Source of the DNA: Paracoccus endophyticus
GTDB taxonomy: Bacteria > Pseudomonadota > Alphaproteobacteria > Rhodobacterales > Rhodobacteraceae
DNA length: 64,000 nucleotides
Direction of reading: 5' to 3'
Assembly: GCF_003286075.1 (NCBI RefSeq)
Contig: NZ_QLUV01000006.1
Span: forward strand, 1-64,000
A model generated the notes under the pieces. The model ran no database searches and was not told the origin of the DNA. It was given only the letters and a program-made list of their open reading frames with translations. The position numbers and the translations under genes are program-made. Positions 49,382 to 58,465 of this stretch are shown here, in pieces (position 1 is the first letter of the stretch; each line of letters starts with the position of its first letter).

Positions 49382-49930
49382 ATGGACGTCTGGCACGACT
49401 TCACCGATCCGATGAACTCGGTGTCCATGGGCACCGCGGCGTTGCGGCTGATGACCGCCATCCTGCTGGGGGGGATCATCGGCTGGGAACGCGAGATCAA
49501 CTCGCGCGCCGCAGGGTTGCGCACGCATATGCTGATCGCGCTGGCCGCGGCCGCCTTTGCCATCGTCGCGATGGAGCTGACCAGCTTTGAAAGCGCCCCC
49601 GGCGTCGGGCTTCAGACCGACCCGCTGCGCCTGATCGAGGCCGTGACGTCGGGCGTGGCGTTTCTGGCGGCGGGGTCCATCGTCATCACCGGCGCCAGCG
49701 TGCGGGGCGTCACGACCGGCGCGTCGATGTGGCTGTGCGGCGCCATCGGCCTGTGCTGCGGGGTGGGCGATGTCAAGCTGGCCGGGCTGGTCACGCTGAT
49801 GGCCATCATCGTTCTGTGGCTGATCCAGCAGTTCGTCACCCCTGTCGCCGAACACGTGCGCGACAACCGGGCGGATGCGGGGCGCGGCGACACCGACGCG
49901 GGCGGGACGAACGCCGACCGGGGCGGCTGA
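49382..49930 (+). CDS. MgtC/SapB family membrane protein
   Basis: 182 residues, about five hydrophobic segments. RLMTAILLGGIIGWEREINSRAAGLRTHMLIALA (pieces LGGIIGWERE and AAGLRTHML) and VAFLAAGSIVITGASVRGVTTGASMWL (piece GVTTGASMWL) are family marks. The MgtC family includes a Mg-limitation factor; transport is not shown. A charged, disordered tail of about 30 residues ends it. 30 bp after hisE. Confidence 0.9.
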   Translation: MDVWHDFTDPMNSVSMGTAALRLMTAILLGGIIGWEREINSRAAGLRTHMLIALAAAAFAIVAMELTSFESAPGVGLQTDPLRLIEAVTSGVAFLAAGSIVITGASVRGVTTGASMWLCGAIGLCCGVGDVKLAGLVTLMAIIVLWLIQQFVTPVAEHVRDNRADAGRGDTDAGGTNADRGG

Positions 49931-49981
49931 GGGCGGGGTCCACCCGGCGACCCGTACGGCGGGCGGCGCCCGGTCTGCGCG

Positions 49982-50509
49982 TCAGTCCGCCCCACGCTCC
50001 AGCACCCAGGCGGGGGCTGCGGCGGGTCGGGCGGCCGACCGCAGCATCGTTCGACCCGTCCGGATGAACCCCGCCTTTTCCAGGACCCGCAGCGAGGCGG
50101 GATTGTCCACGAACACATCCGCCCGCAGCGCGCGCAGCCCGAAGTCATGTGCCAGCGCCGCGATGAAGGCCGGGACGATCTCGCTGGCCAGCCCGCGTCC
50201 CGACACGGCCGGCGCCAGGAAATAGACGATCGAGGGCCGCGCCCCCGCGGACACGCCGATCGACCCGACCGTGCGGCCGTCCATGTCCACCGCGGCCCGG
50301 AACGGCGGGCGATCCGCCCCAGGGGGAAAGATGCCGGCAAACTGCGCCCGGCTCATGCCGGGGCTGAACAGCAGCAGCATGGGCGCGACCGCGGGGTTGG
50401 TGGCGATGGCGTACAGCGGGTCCAGATCGGGTGCGGCCACGCTGCGTATCAGGCAGCGGGGCGATCCTGCCCGGAACCCCCGCCCTGCGGCGCAGCCGGG
50501 ATCGGGCAT
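49982..50509 (-). CDS. GNAT family N-acetyltransferase
   Basis: 175 residues. GNAT fold resembling RimJ/RimL-type acetyltransferases: FLAPAVSGRGLASEIVPAFIAAL (acetyl-CoA loop, with the GRG turn) and VFVDNPASLRVLEKAGFIRTGR near the C-terminus. Substrate unknown. Starts four bases after the RNase D stop, so it is in the rnd transcript. Confidence 0.82.
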   Translation of the reverse strand: MPDPGCAAGRGFRAGSPRCLIRSVAAPDLDPLYAIATNPAVAPMLLLFSPGMSRAQFAGIFPPGADRPPFRAAVDMDGRTVGSIGVSAGARPSIVYFLAPAVSGRGLASEIVPAFIAALAHDFGLRALRADVFVDNPASLRVLEKAGFIRTGRTMLRSAARPAAAPAWVLERGAD

Positions 50510-50513
50510 CGGC

Positions 50514-51695
50514 TCAGCCGACCGGCACGACCCTGATCGCGCCGCCTGCGGCAGACAGCGCGATCCGACCCTGCACCAGACGCAGCGCGTCGTCGCCGAA
50601 CACCTCGGCCCGCCAGCCCGTCAGCGCCGGAACGTCGCGCCCGCCGGCCGCCAGCGCGTCCAGGTCCGCCGCGGACGCGATCAGCCGCGGCGCCACGCCC
50701 GCCGCGTCAGCCTTGGCCTGCAGCAGCACCCGCAGCAGTTGCGACAGCGCCGCGTTGCCGGGCTTGCCGGGCTCGTCGGGGCTGGGCTTGGGCAGGTCGG
50801 TCGCCTCGACCCCTGCCCTGACCGCCGCAAGGATGCCCTGCGCGATCTCGCCGCGCCGCGCCTCGCGCAGCAGCAGCCGCGACTTGCCCAGATCCTCGTC
50901 GGTCAGCGGCTTGGCCGAGGCCAGCTCGACCAGCGCATCGTCCTTGAACACGCGCGAGCGGGGCACGTCGCGGCTTTGCGCATAGGTCTCGCGGAACCGC
51001 GCCAGTTCGCGCACCACCGCCAGAAAGCGGGGCGAGCCGGACCGGGTGCGTACCCGCTCCCACGCCTCGTGCGGGCGGGTGATATAGGTCTCGGGGTCGA
51101 TCAGCACGGCCGCCTCCTCGGCCACCCACGCCTCGCGCCCGGTCTTTTTCAGCTGCTCTGCCAGATATTCATAGATCGCGCGCAGGTGCGTCACGTCGGC
51201 CAGCGCATAGTCCGCCTGCGCGGGCGTCAGCGGGCGGCGCGACCAGTCGGTGAATCGCGACGACTTGTCCAGTGGCTGCCGGGCGATCTTCTTGACCAGC
51301 GTCTCATAGCCCGCCTGCTCGCCAAAGCCGCAGACCATCGCCGCGACCTGGGTGTCGAACAGCGGGTCGGGGAACACCCCCGCATCGTGAAAGAAGATTT
51401 CCAGATCCTGCCGCGCGGCGTGGAACACCTTGACCGTCGCGGTGTGGCGGAACAGGTCGTACAGCGGCTCCAGCGACAGCCCGTCGGCCATCGGATCGAC
51501 CAGCACGGCCGGCCCGCCCTCGGCCTTGGGGCCGGATGCCGGCGGCAGCGCCATCTGGATCAGGCACAGCTTGGAATAATAGGTCCGCTCGCGCAGGAAT
51601 TCCGTGTCCAGCGTCACATAGGGTTGCGCCTTGGCCAGGGCGCAGAACTCGGCCAGTTCGTCGGTGGTGGTCAGGATGCGGGGCACTGCGGACAT
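50514..51695 (-). CDS. rnd: ribonuclease D
   Basis: 393 residues from 51695. 3'-5' exonuclease of the DEDD group, trimming tRNA and other RNAs. DTEFLRERTYYSKLCLIQMA (first acidic pair, quoted in part), VKVFHAARQDLEIFF, and YALADVTHLRAIYEYL hold the catalytic acids; one HRDC-like domain follows. ATGs at 51704 and 51728 are also in frame, so the start is uncertain by a few residues. Confidence 0.93.
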   Translation of the reverse strand: MSAVPRILTTTDELAEFCALAKAQPYVTLDTEFLRERTYYSKLCLIQMALPPASGPKAEGGPAVLVDPMADGLSLEPLYDLFRHTATVKVFHAARQDLEIFFHDAGVFPDPLFDTQVAAMVCGFGEQAGYETLVKKIARQPLDKSSRFTDWSRRPLTPAQADYALADVTHLRAIYEYLAEQLKKTGREAWVAEEAAVLIDPETYITRPHEAWERVRTRSGSPRFLAVVRELARFRETYAQSRDVPRSRVFKDDALVELASAKPLTDEDLGKSRLLLREARRGEIAQGILAAVRAGVEATDLPKPSPDEPGKPGNAALSQLLRVLLQAKADAAGVAPRLIASAADLDALAAGGRDVPALTGWRAEVFGDDALRLVQGRIALSAAGGAIRVVPVG

Positions 51696-51901
51696 GGGCG
51701 TCATGGGCTTTCGGCTGGGGCGGGTCATCCGCCGGTCGTCCGGGTTTAAGCCCCTCTGGCCACGAAGGAAAGCGCGCGCGCATGCCTGGGGGCGGCACGA
51801 TGGCGCGCCGGCCACAGCCCGATGCGGCCGGCCACGGGATTTCCCCGTTGCGCCCGGCTGCGATCCGGCCTTCCCTGTCCCCACCCTGAGCGGAGCGCAT
51901 C

Positions 51902-52564
51902 ATGCTGACCATCCACGGCGTCACCCGTTCGCGCGCCTCGCGCGTGATCTGGCTGTGCCACGAACTGGACCTGCCGTTCCGGCAGGTTCCCGTCATCCAG
52001 GCCTATCGGCTGCCCTTTCCCGATGCCGCGGACGCGGCCCTGAACACGCGGTCGGCCGCCTTCCTGGCGCTGTCGCCCGCCGGCTCCATCCCGGTGATCG
52101 AGGATGACGGGCTGGTGCTGTCGGAATCGCTCGCCTGCACGCTGCATCTGGCGCGCAAGCACGCGGCGGGCGGCCTCGGCCCCGCCGACCAGGCCGAGGA
52201 CGCGCTGATGCAGCAATGGTCGTTCTTCGCGGCCACCGCGATCGAGCCGGACGCCCTGACGCTGATGTTCCTGCATGGACGCTGGCAGGCCCAGTCGGGC
52301 GAGGATGCCGCGCTTGTCGCCGGCGCCGCCGAACGGCTGGTGCGGCCCATGAAGGTAGTCGAGGACCATCTGGCGATCCACGCCCATCCGGTCGGCGGCC
52401 GCTTCACCGTGGCCGACCTGAACCTGGCCGAGATCATCCGCTATGCCCAAGGCTACGGCCCGCTGACCGAGCAGTTTCCTGCGGTGCTGGCGTGGCTTGC
52501 CGACTGTCAGGCGCGACCCGCGTTCCAGCGGATGTGGCAGGCCCGCCTGGCCGAGCCGGAATAG
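51902..52564 (+). CDS. glutathione S-transferase family protein
   Basis: 220 residues. Thioredoxin-like N-terminal domain (TIHGVTRSRASRVIWLCHELDLPF, and the cis-Pro segment AGSIPVIEDDGLVLSESLA) with helical C-terminal domain (FTVADLNLAEIIRYAQGY). The Ser of SRASR fits the position of the catalytic residue in beta/nu-type bacterial GSTs. Substrate unknown. Divergent from rnd. Confidence 0.9.
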   Translation: MLTIHGVTRSRASRVIWLCHELDLPFRQVPVIQAYRLPFPDAADAALNTRSAAFLALSPAGSIPVIEDDGLVLSESLACTLHLARKHAAGGLGPADQAEDALMQQWSFFAATAIEPDALTLMFLHGRWQAQSGEDAALVAGAAERLVRPMKVVEDHLAIHAHPVGGRFTVADLNLAEIIRYAQGYGPLTEQFPAVLAWLADCQARPAFQRMWQARLAEPE

Positions 52565-52676
52565 CCGGGGGCGCACCGGGCCTGCGCGCCTGTCCGCCCG
52601 CGGGTGCGCGGCGCGCCCTTGCCCCGCGGGGCCGGGGCGTGAAATAACGCGCCGACCTTAGAACCGAAAGCAGCCC

Positions 52677-54647
52677 ATGTCCGACGATCTTCTCTCGGGC
52701 GCCGATCGCGCCGCCGACGCCTATTCCGCCGCCTCGATCGAGGTGCTGGAGGGGCTGGAGCCGGTCCGCAAGCGCCCCGGCATGTATATCGGCGGCACCG
52801 ACGAACGCGCGCTGCACCATCTGGTGGCCGAAATCCTCGACAACGCGATGGACGAGGCGGTGGCCGGCCATGCCAGCCGCATCGAGGTCGAGCTGCACGC
52901 CGATGGCAGCGTCACGGTCCGCGACAACGGCCGCGGCATCCCTGTCGATCCGCATCCCAAGTTTCCGGGCAAATCCGCGCTGGAGGTGATCCTGTGCACG
53001 CTGCACGCGGGCGGCAAGTTCACCGAGGGCGCCTATCAGACCTCGGGCGGGCTGCACGGGGTCGGCGCGTCGGTGGTGAACGCGCTGTCCGACGTGATGG
53101 TGGTCGAGGTCGCGCGCAACCGCGAGTTGTGGCGACAGTCGTTTTCCCGCGGCGTGCCGCAAGGCCCCATCGAACGGGTCGGCGCCGCCCCCAACCGGCG
53201 CGGCACGACGGTCCTGTTCCATCCCGACGAGCAGATCTTCGGCCACCATCGGCTGAAGCCGTCGCGCATCATGCGGATGGTCAAATCCAAGGCCTATCTG
53301 CAGTCCGGCGTCGAGATCCGCTGGAAGACGGACATCGACGACGGCGAGACGCCGACCGAGGCCACCTTCCACTTCCCGGGCGGGCTGGCCGATTACCTAG
53401 GCGAACAGCTGGGCACCGCCTCGACCTATGCCGAGCGGCCCTTCGCCGGGTCGGTCGAGTTCCGCGAACGCTTCGGCGTGCCGGGCAAGGTGGACTGGGC
53501 GATCAACTGGACGCCCTCGCGCGACGGCTTCATCCAGTCTTATTGCAACACCGTGCCCACCCCCGAGGGCGGCACGCATGAATCGGGCTTCTGGTCCGCG
53601 ATCCTGAAGGGGGTGCGCGGCTATGGCGAGCTGGCAAAGAACCGCAAGGCCGAGAACATCACCCGCGACGACCTGCTGGCCGGCGGCTGCGCGCTGGTGT
53701 CGTGTTTCATCAGCGAGCCGGAGTTCGTCGGCCAGACCAAGGACCGGCTGGCCACCACCGAGGCCGCCCGGCTGGTCGAGGGCGCCGTGCGCGACCACTT
53801 CGACAACTGGCTGGCCGCGAATACCAAATCGGCGGGCGCGATCCTCGATTTCCTGGTCCTGCGCGCCGAGGAGCGGCTGCGGCGGCGCCAGGAAAAGGAG
53901 ACGGCGCGCAAGTCGGCCACGAAGAAACTGCGCCTGCCGGGCAAGCTGGTGGATTGTTCGGCCACGAACCGCGAGGGGACCGAACTGTTCATCGTCGAAG
54001 GCGACTCGGCGGGCGGCTCGGCCAAGTCGGCACGCGACCGCAACACGCAGGCGATCATGCCGATACGGGGCAAGATCCTGAACGTGCTGGGCGCGGCGTC
54101 ATCCAAGCTGAGCCAGAACCAGGAGATCGCGGATCTGTCGCAGGCGCTGGGCGTGGGGCTGGGGACGCGGTTCAACGTGGACGACCTGCGCTATGACAAG
54201 ATCATCATCATGACCGACGCCGACGTGGACGGCGCGCATATCGCCTCGCTGCTGATGACGTTCTTCTTCACCCAAATGCGGCCGCTGATCGACAAGGGCC
54301 ACCTGTATCTGGCCTGCCCGCCGCTCTACCGCCTGACGCAGGGCGCGGCGCGGGTCTATGTCGCCGACGATGCCGAAAAGGAACGCTGGCTGGGCAAGGG
54401 CCTGGGCGGCAAGGGCAAGATCGACGTGCAGCGATTCAAGGGCCTGGGCGAGATGGACGCCAAGGACCTGAAGGACACGACAATGAACCCCGCCACGCGC
54501 AAGCTGATCCGCGTCAGCATCGACGACGAGGACGGCGGCGAGACGGGCGACCTGGTCGAGCGGCTGATGGGGAAAAAGCCCGAGTTGCGCTTTCAGTACA
54601 TCAGCGAGAACGCCCGCTTCGTCGAGGAAGAGGGCCTGGACGTCTGA
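52677..54647 (+). CDS. parE: DNA topoisomerase IV subunit B
   Basis: 656 residues. ATPase subunit that decatenates chromosomes with ParC. GHKL ATPase motifs (LDNAMDEAVAGHA, DNGRGIPVD, GGLHGVGASVVNAL), the TOPRIM domain (FIVEGDSAGGSAK, MTDADVDGAH) and the C-terminal QRFKGLGEMD. Length and the PIRGKILNV wording separate it from GyrB, which is longer. Confidence 0.93.
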   Translation: MSDDLLSGADRAADAYSAASIEVLEGLEPVRKRPGMYIGGTDERALHHLVAEILDNAMDEAVAGHASRIEVELHADGSVTVRDNGRGIPVDPHPKFPGKSALEVILCTLHAGGKFTEGAYQTSGGLHGVGASVVNALSDVMVVEVARNRELWRQSFSRGVPQGPIERVGAAPNRRGTTVLFHPDEQIFGHHRLKPSRIMRMVKSKAYLQSGVEIRWKTDIDDGETPTEATFHFPGGLADYLGEQLGTASTYAERPFAGSVEFRERFGVPGKVDWAINWTPSRDGFIQSYCNTVPTPEGGTHESGFWSAILKGVRGYGELAKNRKAENITRDDLLAGGCALVSCFISEPEFVGQTKDRLATTEAARLVEGAVRDHFDNWLAANTKSAGAILDFLVLRAEERLRRRQEKETARKSATKKLRLPGKLVDCSATNREGTELFIVEGDSAGGSAKSARDRNTQAIMPIRGKILNVLGAASSKLSQNQEIADLSQALGVGLGTRFNVDDLRYDKIIIMTDADVDGAHIASLLMTFFFTQMRPLIDKGHLYLACPPLYRLTQGAARVYVADDAEKERWLGKGLGGKGKIDVQRFKGLGEMDAKDLKDTTMNPATRKLIRVSIDDEDGGETGDLVERLMGKKPELRFQYISENARFVEEEGLDV

Positions 54648-54692
54648 GGAAAGCCCGGGCGCCCTGTGCCGCCCGCCGCCTTCTGTGCCCGA

Positions 54693-54713
54693 CCGGCCGC
54701 ATGGAACGGCCGG
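54693..54713. terminator. hairpin between convergent parE and cytochrome genes
   Basis: CCGGCCG-CATGGAA-CGGCCGG, 7-bp perfect stem with a 7-nt loop, no T run. Might stop transcription from either side. Confidence 0.35.
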
Positions 54714-54730
54714 CCGAGTGGCCGTGCGAA

Positions 54731-55135
54731 CTATTCCTGCAGGCGTTCGACATACTCGACCAGCGCCACCAGCCGCGCCGGCGTGGGCGCGGTGATGCCG
54801 TCGCCGGGGTCGTACATCACCGTCTCACCCTGCAGCAGCTCGCTGAACTGGGGCATGTGGCTGTCGCTGCGCCCCATCGTATAGCCGTTGATCCGGCCCA
54901 TGACCTGCAACCGGGGGAACCTGCCGCCCGACCGGGCACTGATCCGGGTCAGGTCCGCAGGGGGCGGTGCAAGACCTGCAGCCGCCGGCCCGTCCCCCTT
55001 GCCCGTCGGGCCATGGCACGAGGCGCAGAACAGGGCGTAATCGGCCGGGCCGCTGTCGGCCTGCGGTGCGGGCGTGCAGGCGATCAGCAAGGCCGCGCCG
55101 CCCAATGCGACGAGGGCCGGAGTGGCGAATTTCAT
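54731..55135 (-). CDS. c-type cytochrome lipoprotein
   Basis: 134 residues. Lipobox LLIAC with Cys20, then a single haem-binding site CASCH (37-41) and a Met in SHMPQF as likely sixth ligand. Small, about 110 residues when mature, so a membrane-anchored periplasmic class I cytochrome c. No oxidoreductase lies beside it, so its electron partners are unknown. Confidence 0.88.
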   Translation of the reverse strand: MKFATPALVALGGAALLIACTPAPQADSGPADYALFCASCHGPTGKGDGPAAAGLAPPPADLTRISARSGGRFPRLQVMGRINGYTMGRSDSHMPQFSELLQGETVMYDPGDGITAPTPARLVALVEYVERLQE

Positions 55136-55287
55136 GGCTGTCCCCCTTGTTCGTTGCGCGGACTGTGCCGAACGGGGGCGGGGCAGGCAAGTCCCGGCGG
55201 TGCGGTTCCGCAGATGCGGGCGCAGGCCGCGGCCTGATGGCCGCCGCGCATTGCGCTTGCCGGGTTTCTGGCCGACAACGACCCCCC

Positions 55288-56010
55288 ATGTCCGATGATT
55301 TTCCTGTCCCTGCCAGCCTTGCGCTGACCGCCGCCCATGTCGCCCGCGCCCACCGCGAGGTGGACGAGTCCCCCTATGACCCGCAGTGGACGATGCTCAC
55401 CGACGATGATCTGGATGCGCTGGCCGAGCGACTGACCGCAGGCCGGCCGCGCCCGGTGCCGATCTTCGCCTATGGCTCGCTGATCTGGAATCCGGGGTTC
55501 GAGGTCAGCGGCATCCGCCGCGCCACGGCGCCCGGCTGGCACCGCAGCTTTTGCATCGAGATGAACCGCTGGCGCGGCACGCCCGATTGCCCCGGCCTGA
55601 TGCTGGCCCTGGAACCCGGCGGCCAGTGCGGCGGGCTGGTGATGGAGATCGCGCCCGGCACCGAACGCGAGTCGCTGCGCGCCATCCTGCGGCGCGAACT
55701 GGTGGCGCATGAACTGGTGGACAACGCCGTCTGGATCACCGTGGACACCGATCGCGGCCGCGAACAGGCCCTGACCTTCTATGCCGGCGCCGTTGGACAG
55801 ACGCTGGTGCACCTGCCGATCGCGGAACAGGCGATGCGTCTGGCCCATGCCTGCGGCCCCGCGGGGTCGGGCGCCGAGTATCTGCACCGCACCGCCGAGG
55901 CGCTGGCGGCACATGGTCTGGACGACCCGTATGTCTGGCGCTTGCAGCAGATGGTGGCGACCGAAATCGACAGCTGGCGCCATCCCGGCGCGCCCATCGG
56001 TGACGTCTGA
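55288..56010 (+). CDS. gamma-glutamylcyclotransferase, ChaC family
   Basis: 240 residues. FAYGSLIWNPGFEV is the ChaC glycine-rich loop; RSFCIEMNRWRGTPDCPGLMLAL and ELVDNAVWITV follow. The ChaC family cleaves glutathione to 5-oxoproline and Cys-Gly. The ATG at 55288 follows the divergent cytochrome by 152 bp. Confidence 0.9.
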   Translation: MSDDFPVPASLALTAAHVARAHREVDESPYDPQWTMLTDDDLDALAERLTAGRPRPVPIFAYGSLIWNPGFEVSGIRRATAPGWHRSFCIEMNRWRGTPDCPGLMLALEPGGQCGGLVMEIAPGTERESLRAILRRELVAHELVDNAVWITVDTDRGREQALTFYAGAVGQTLVHLPIAEQAMRLAHACGPAGSGAEYLHRTAEALAAHGLDDPYVWRLQQMVATEIDSWRHPGAPIGDV

Positions 56011-56067
56011 CCGGAACGGCCGCCGCGACCGCGCGTTGTTTCCCGCGGCCAGAACCGGAGCAGGCGA

Positions 56068-56337
56068 ATGTCATCCAGCGAAACCACCACCGACCATGAC
56101 GTGATCCGCCAGTGGATCGAACAGCGCGGCGGCATCCCCACCGTCGTCAAGGGCACCCAGGACGACGAGGGCGAGGGCATCCTGCGCATCGATTTTGCGG
56201 AACGCGACGACGCGCTCGAAGAAATCTCGTGGGACGAGTTCTTCGAAACCTTCGAGGATCGGGGCCTTGCGTTCCTGTATCAGGACGAGACCAAGGACGG
56301 CAAGGAAAGCCGCTTCTTCAAGTTCGTGAACCGCTGA
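56068..56337 (+). CDS. small conserved acidic protein
   Basis: 89 residues, acidic. HDVIRQWIEQRGGIPTVVKG and ISWDEFFETFEDRGLAFLYQDE are a pattern I know from small alphaproteobacterial and rhizobial proteins, sometimes mislabelled as glucan branching enzyme. No established function. GGAGCAGGCGA gives a ribosome site. Confidence 0.8.
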   Translation: MSSSETTTDHDVIRQWIEQRGGIPTVVKGTQDDEGEGILRIDFAERDDALEEISWDEFFETFEDRGLAFLYQDETKDGKESRFFKFVNR

Positions 56338-56352
56338 CCGAGCGGGCCGCGC

Positions 56353-57030
56353 CTAGCTGCGGCCTGCGACCTTGTCCAGCCGCAGGACGCGGTCCATGCG
56401 CGCGGCCAGGTCCATGTTGTGAGTGGCGATCAGCGCCGACAGGCCGGTGTCGCGCACCAGGGCCATCAGCACGCCGAACACGCGGTCGGACGTTGCGGGG
56501 TCCAGGTTGCCCGTCGGCTCGTCGGCCAGCAGCAGCGCAGGCGCATTGGCCAGCGCGCGGCAGAACGCCACGCGCTGCTGCTCGCCCCCCGACAGCGCCG
56601 CCGGGCGGTGATCGGCGCGCGGCGCCAGCCCGACACGGTCCAGCAGGCCGCGCGCCCGGTCCTGCGCCGCGCGTTCCGGCGTGCCATTCGCCAACTGCGG
56701 CAGGACGACATTCTCCAATGCGGTAAATTCGGGCAGCAGGTGATGGAATTGATAGACAAATCCCAGCTCGCGCCGCCGTGCCTCGGTCCGCGCACGGTCG
56801 GACAGGCCGGTCATGTCGCGCCCGGACAGGATCACCCTGCCCGCGCCCGGCGTGTCCAGCAGCCCCGCGATATGCAGCAGCGTCGATTTCCCCGCCCCGC
56901 TGGGCGCCACCAGCGCCACCACCTCGCCGCGTGCAACGGTCAGGTCCAGCCCGCGCAGCACCTCGACCGCCGCCGGTGTGCCGGGGTTGTAGGTCTTTGC
57001 GATGCCTTCCAGCCGCAGGACATCACTCAT
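56353..57030 (-). CDS. lolD: lipoprotein-releasing ABC transporter ATPase LolD
   Basis: 225 residues. ATPase of the Lol system, which extracts lipoproteins from the inner membrane. Walker [28 protein letters not shown] with the LolD-typical Q-loop, [11 protein letters not shown] signature and [12 protein letters not shown]alker B. Starts 8 bp inside the end of the permease gene. Confidence 0.95.
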   Translation of the reverse strand: MSDVLRLEGIAKTYNPGTPAAVEVLRGLDLTVARGEVVALVAPSGAGKSTLLHIAGLLDTPGAGRVILSGRDMTGLSDRARTEARRRELGFVYQFHHLLPEFTALENVVLPQLANGTPERAAQDRARGLLDRVGLAPRADHRPAALSGGEQQRVAFCRALANAPALLLADEPTGNLDPATSDRVFGVLMALVRDTGLSALIATHNMDLAARMDRVLRLDKVAGRS

Positions 57031-58321
57031 AGCGCAGCGCCTCGACCGGGTTCATCCGCGCGGCGCGCCGGGCGGGAAAGATGGTGACGATGAAGGACAG
57101 CACCAGCGACAGGCCGACGGCCTTGGCGATGTCGATGCCGCGCAGCCTGGCCGGCAGTTCGTAGATGCCGCGCACCGCGGGGTCCCAGGCGCCGCCGTCG
57201 GAAAACCAGTTCACCGCCGCCATGATGCTGTCCACGTTCAGGGCCAGCAGGACGCCCAGGATCACGCCCGCCAGCGTGCCGATCACCCCGGTGAACGCGC
57301 CGCACAGGAAGAACACCCGCAACACCGCGCCCTCGGTCAGCCCCATCGTCCGCAGGATGCCGATGTCGCGGCCCTTGTTCTTGACCAGCATGATCAGGCC
57401 GCTGGTGATGTTCATCGACGCGATCAGCACCAGCACCGAGAGGATCACGAACATCACATCATCTTCGACGTCCAGCGCCTTGAGAAAGCTGCCGGAACTG
57501 TCGCGCCATGTCCAGACGAGGCTGCCCGGCAGCGCCTCCATCAGGGCGGGGGTCAGATCATCCACCTGCTCGGGCTCGGCGACATAGACCTGGATCTCGT
57601 CCACGACCCCCTCGCGGTTGAAATAGGACTGGGCCTCGGCCAGAGGCATGTAGATCCGGGTCCGGTCGATGTCATAACGTCCCGCCGTGAAGACATAGAC
57701 GACCTCGTAGGCGGCGACGCGGGGGGTGGTGCCGAATGCGGTCTGCGCCCCCTGGGGCGAGATCAGCTGGATGCGATCCCCCACGCCTAGGTTCAGTTCG
57801 CGCGCGATGCCCGACCCGATGGCCACGCCGCGGTCAAAGTCGGCGATGTCGCCCACCGCCGTCTGCGGGTCCGCAATACGCGGAATATCTGCAAGATCCC
57901 CTTGCGTTAGACCAAATACCTCAGCCACGTTCGACCGTTCGCCGGCGCTGGCCATCACCTGTCCCTTGACCACCGGATCGGCCCGCAGCACGCTGGGCAG
58001 CGCGGCCATGCGATCGGCGACCGCGGCATAGTCCGCGATGGTCCCGGCCACGCTGTAGGTTTCCTCGGTCAGGTCGTTCACGATCTGCCCCGGCGGCATA
58101 TAGACCGTCGTGTGGGCATTCGCGCCCAGGATCGTGTCCACGAATTCCGCGCGAAAACCAGACCTTACAGCCAGTGTTGCAATCAGCGCCATAACCCCCA
58201 GGGCGATCCCGATCAGGCTGATCCAGGTCATCACCGAAACGCCGCCTTCGGCGCGGCGGGCCCGCAGATACCGCCAGGCGATCATGAACTCGTAGGGCGC
58301 AAAGGGGCGCGGGTTTGCCAT
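57023..58321 (-). CDS. lipoprotein-releasing ABC transporter permease (LolC/LolE family)
   Basis: 432 residues. FtsX/MacB-type permease: one hydrophobic segment near residue 35 ([24 protein letters not shown]), a large periplasmic domain (about 60-290), and three hydrophobic segments in the C-terminal part with [18 protein letters not shown] before the end. [16 protein letters not shown] is the family ending. A single LolC/E-like gene, as in other alphaproteobacteria, rather than separate lolC and lolE. Starts at 58321; similarity begins at [17 protein letters not shown]. Confidence 0.93.
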   Translation of the reverse strand: MANPRPFAPYEFMIAWRYLRARRAEGGVSVMTWISLIGIALGVMALIATLAVRSGFRAEFVDTILGANAHTTVYMPPGQIVNDLTEETYSVAGTIADYAAVADRMAALPSVLRADPVVKGQVMASAGERSNVAEVFGLTQGDLADIPRIADPQTAVGDIADFDRGVAIGSGIARELNLGVGDRIQLISPQGAQTAFGTTPRVAAYEVVYVFTAGRYDIDRTRIYMPLAEAQSYFNREGVVDEIQVYVAEPEQVDDLTPALMEALPGSLVWTWRDSSGSFLKALDVEDDVMFVILSVLVLIASMNITSGLIMLVKNKGRDIGILRTMGLTEGAVLRVFFLCGAFTGVIGTLAGVILGVLLALNVDSIMAAVNWFSDGGAWDPAVRGIYELPARLRGIDIAKAVGLSLVLSFIVTIFPARRAARMNPVEALRYE

Positions 58322-58465
58322 CGGCAGGCCTTTCGTCGGGTGGCGGCAAACTGACGACGGGGGGCGGGCTTGGCAAGCCGACATCCCCGTGAGGCGAGGG
58401 GCGCGCGTGCCCTGCCTGCCGGCGCCTGCTTGCCCTTGCGCCGCGCCTCGGCCACAACCGTGGCC

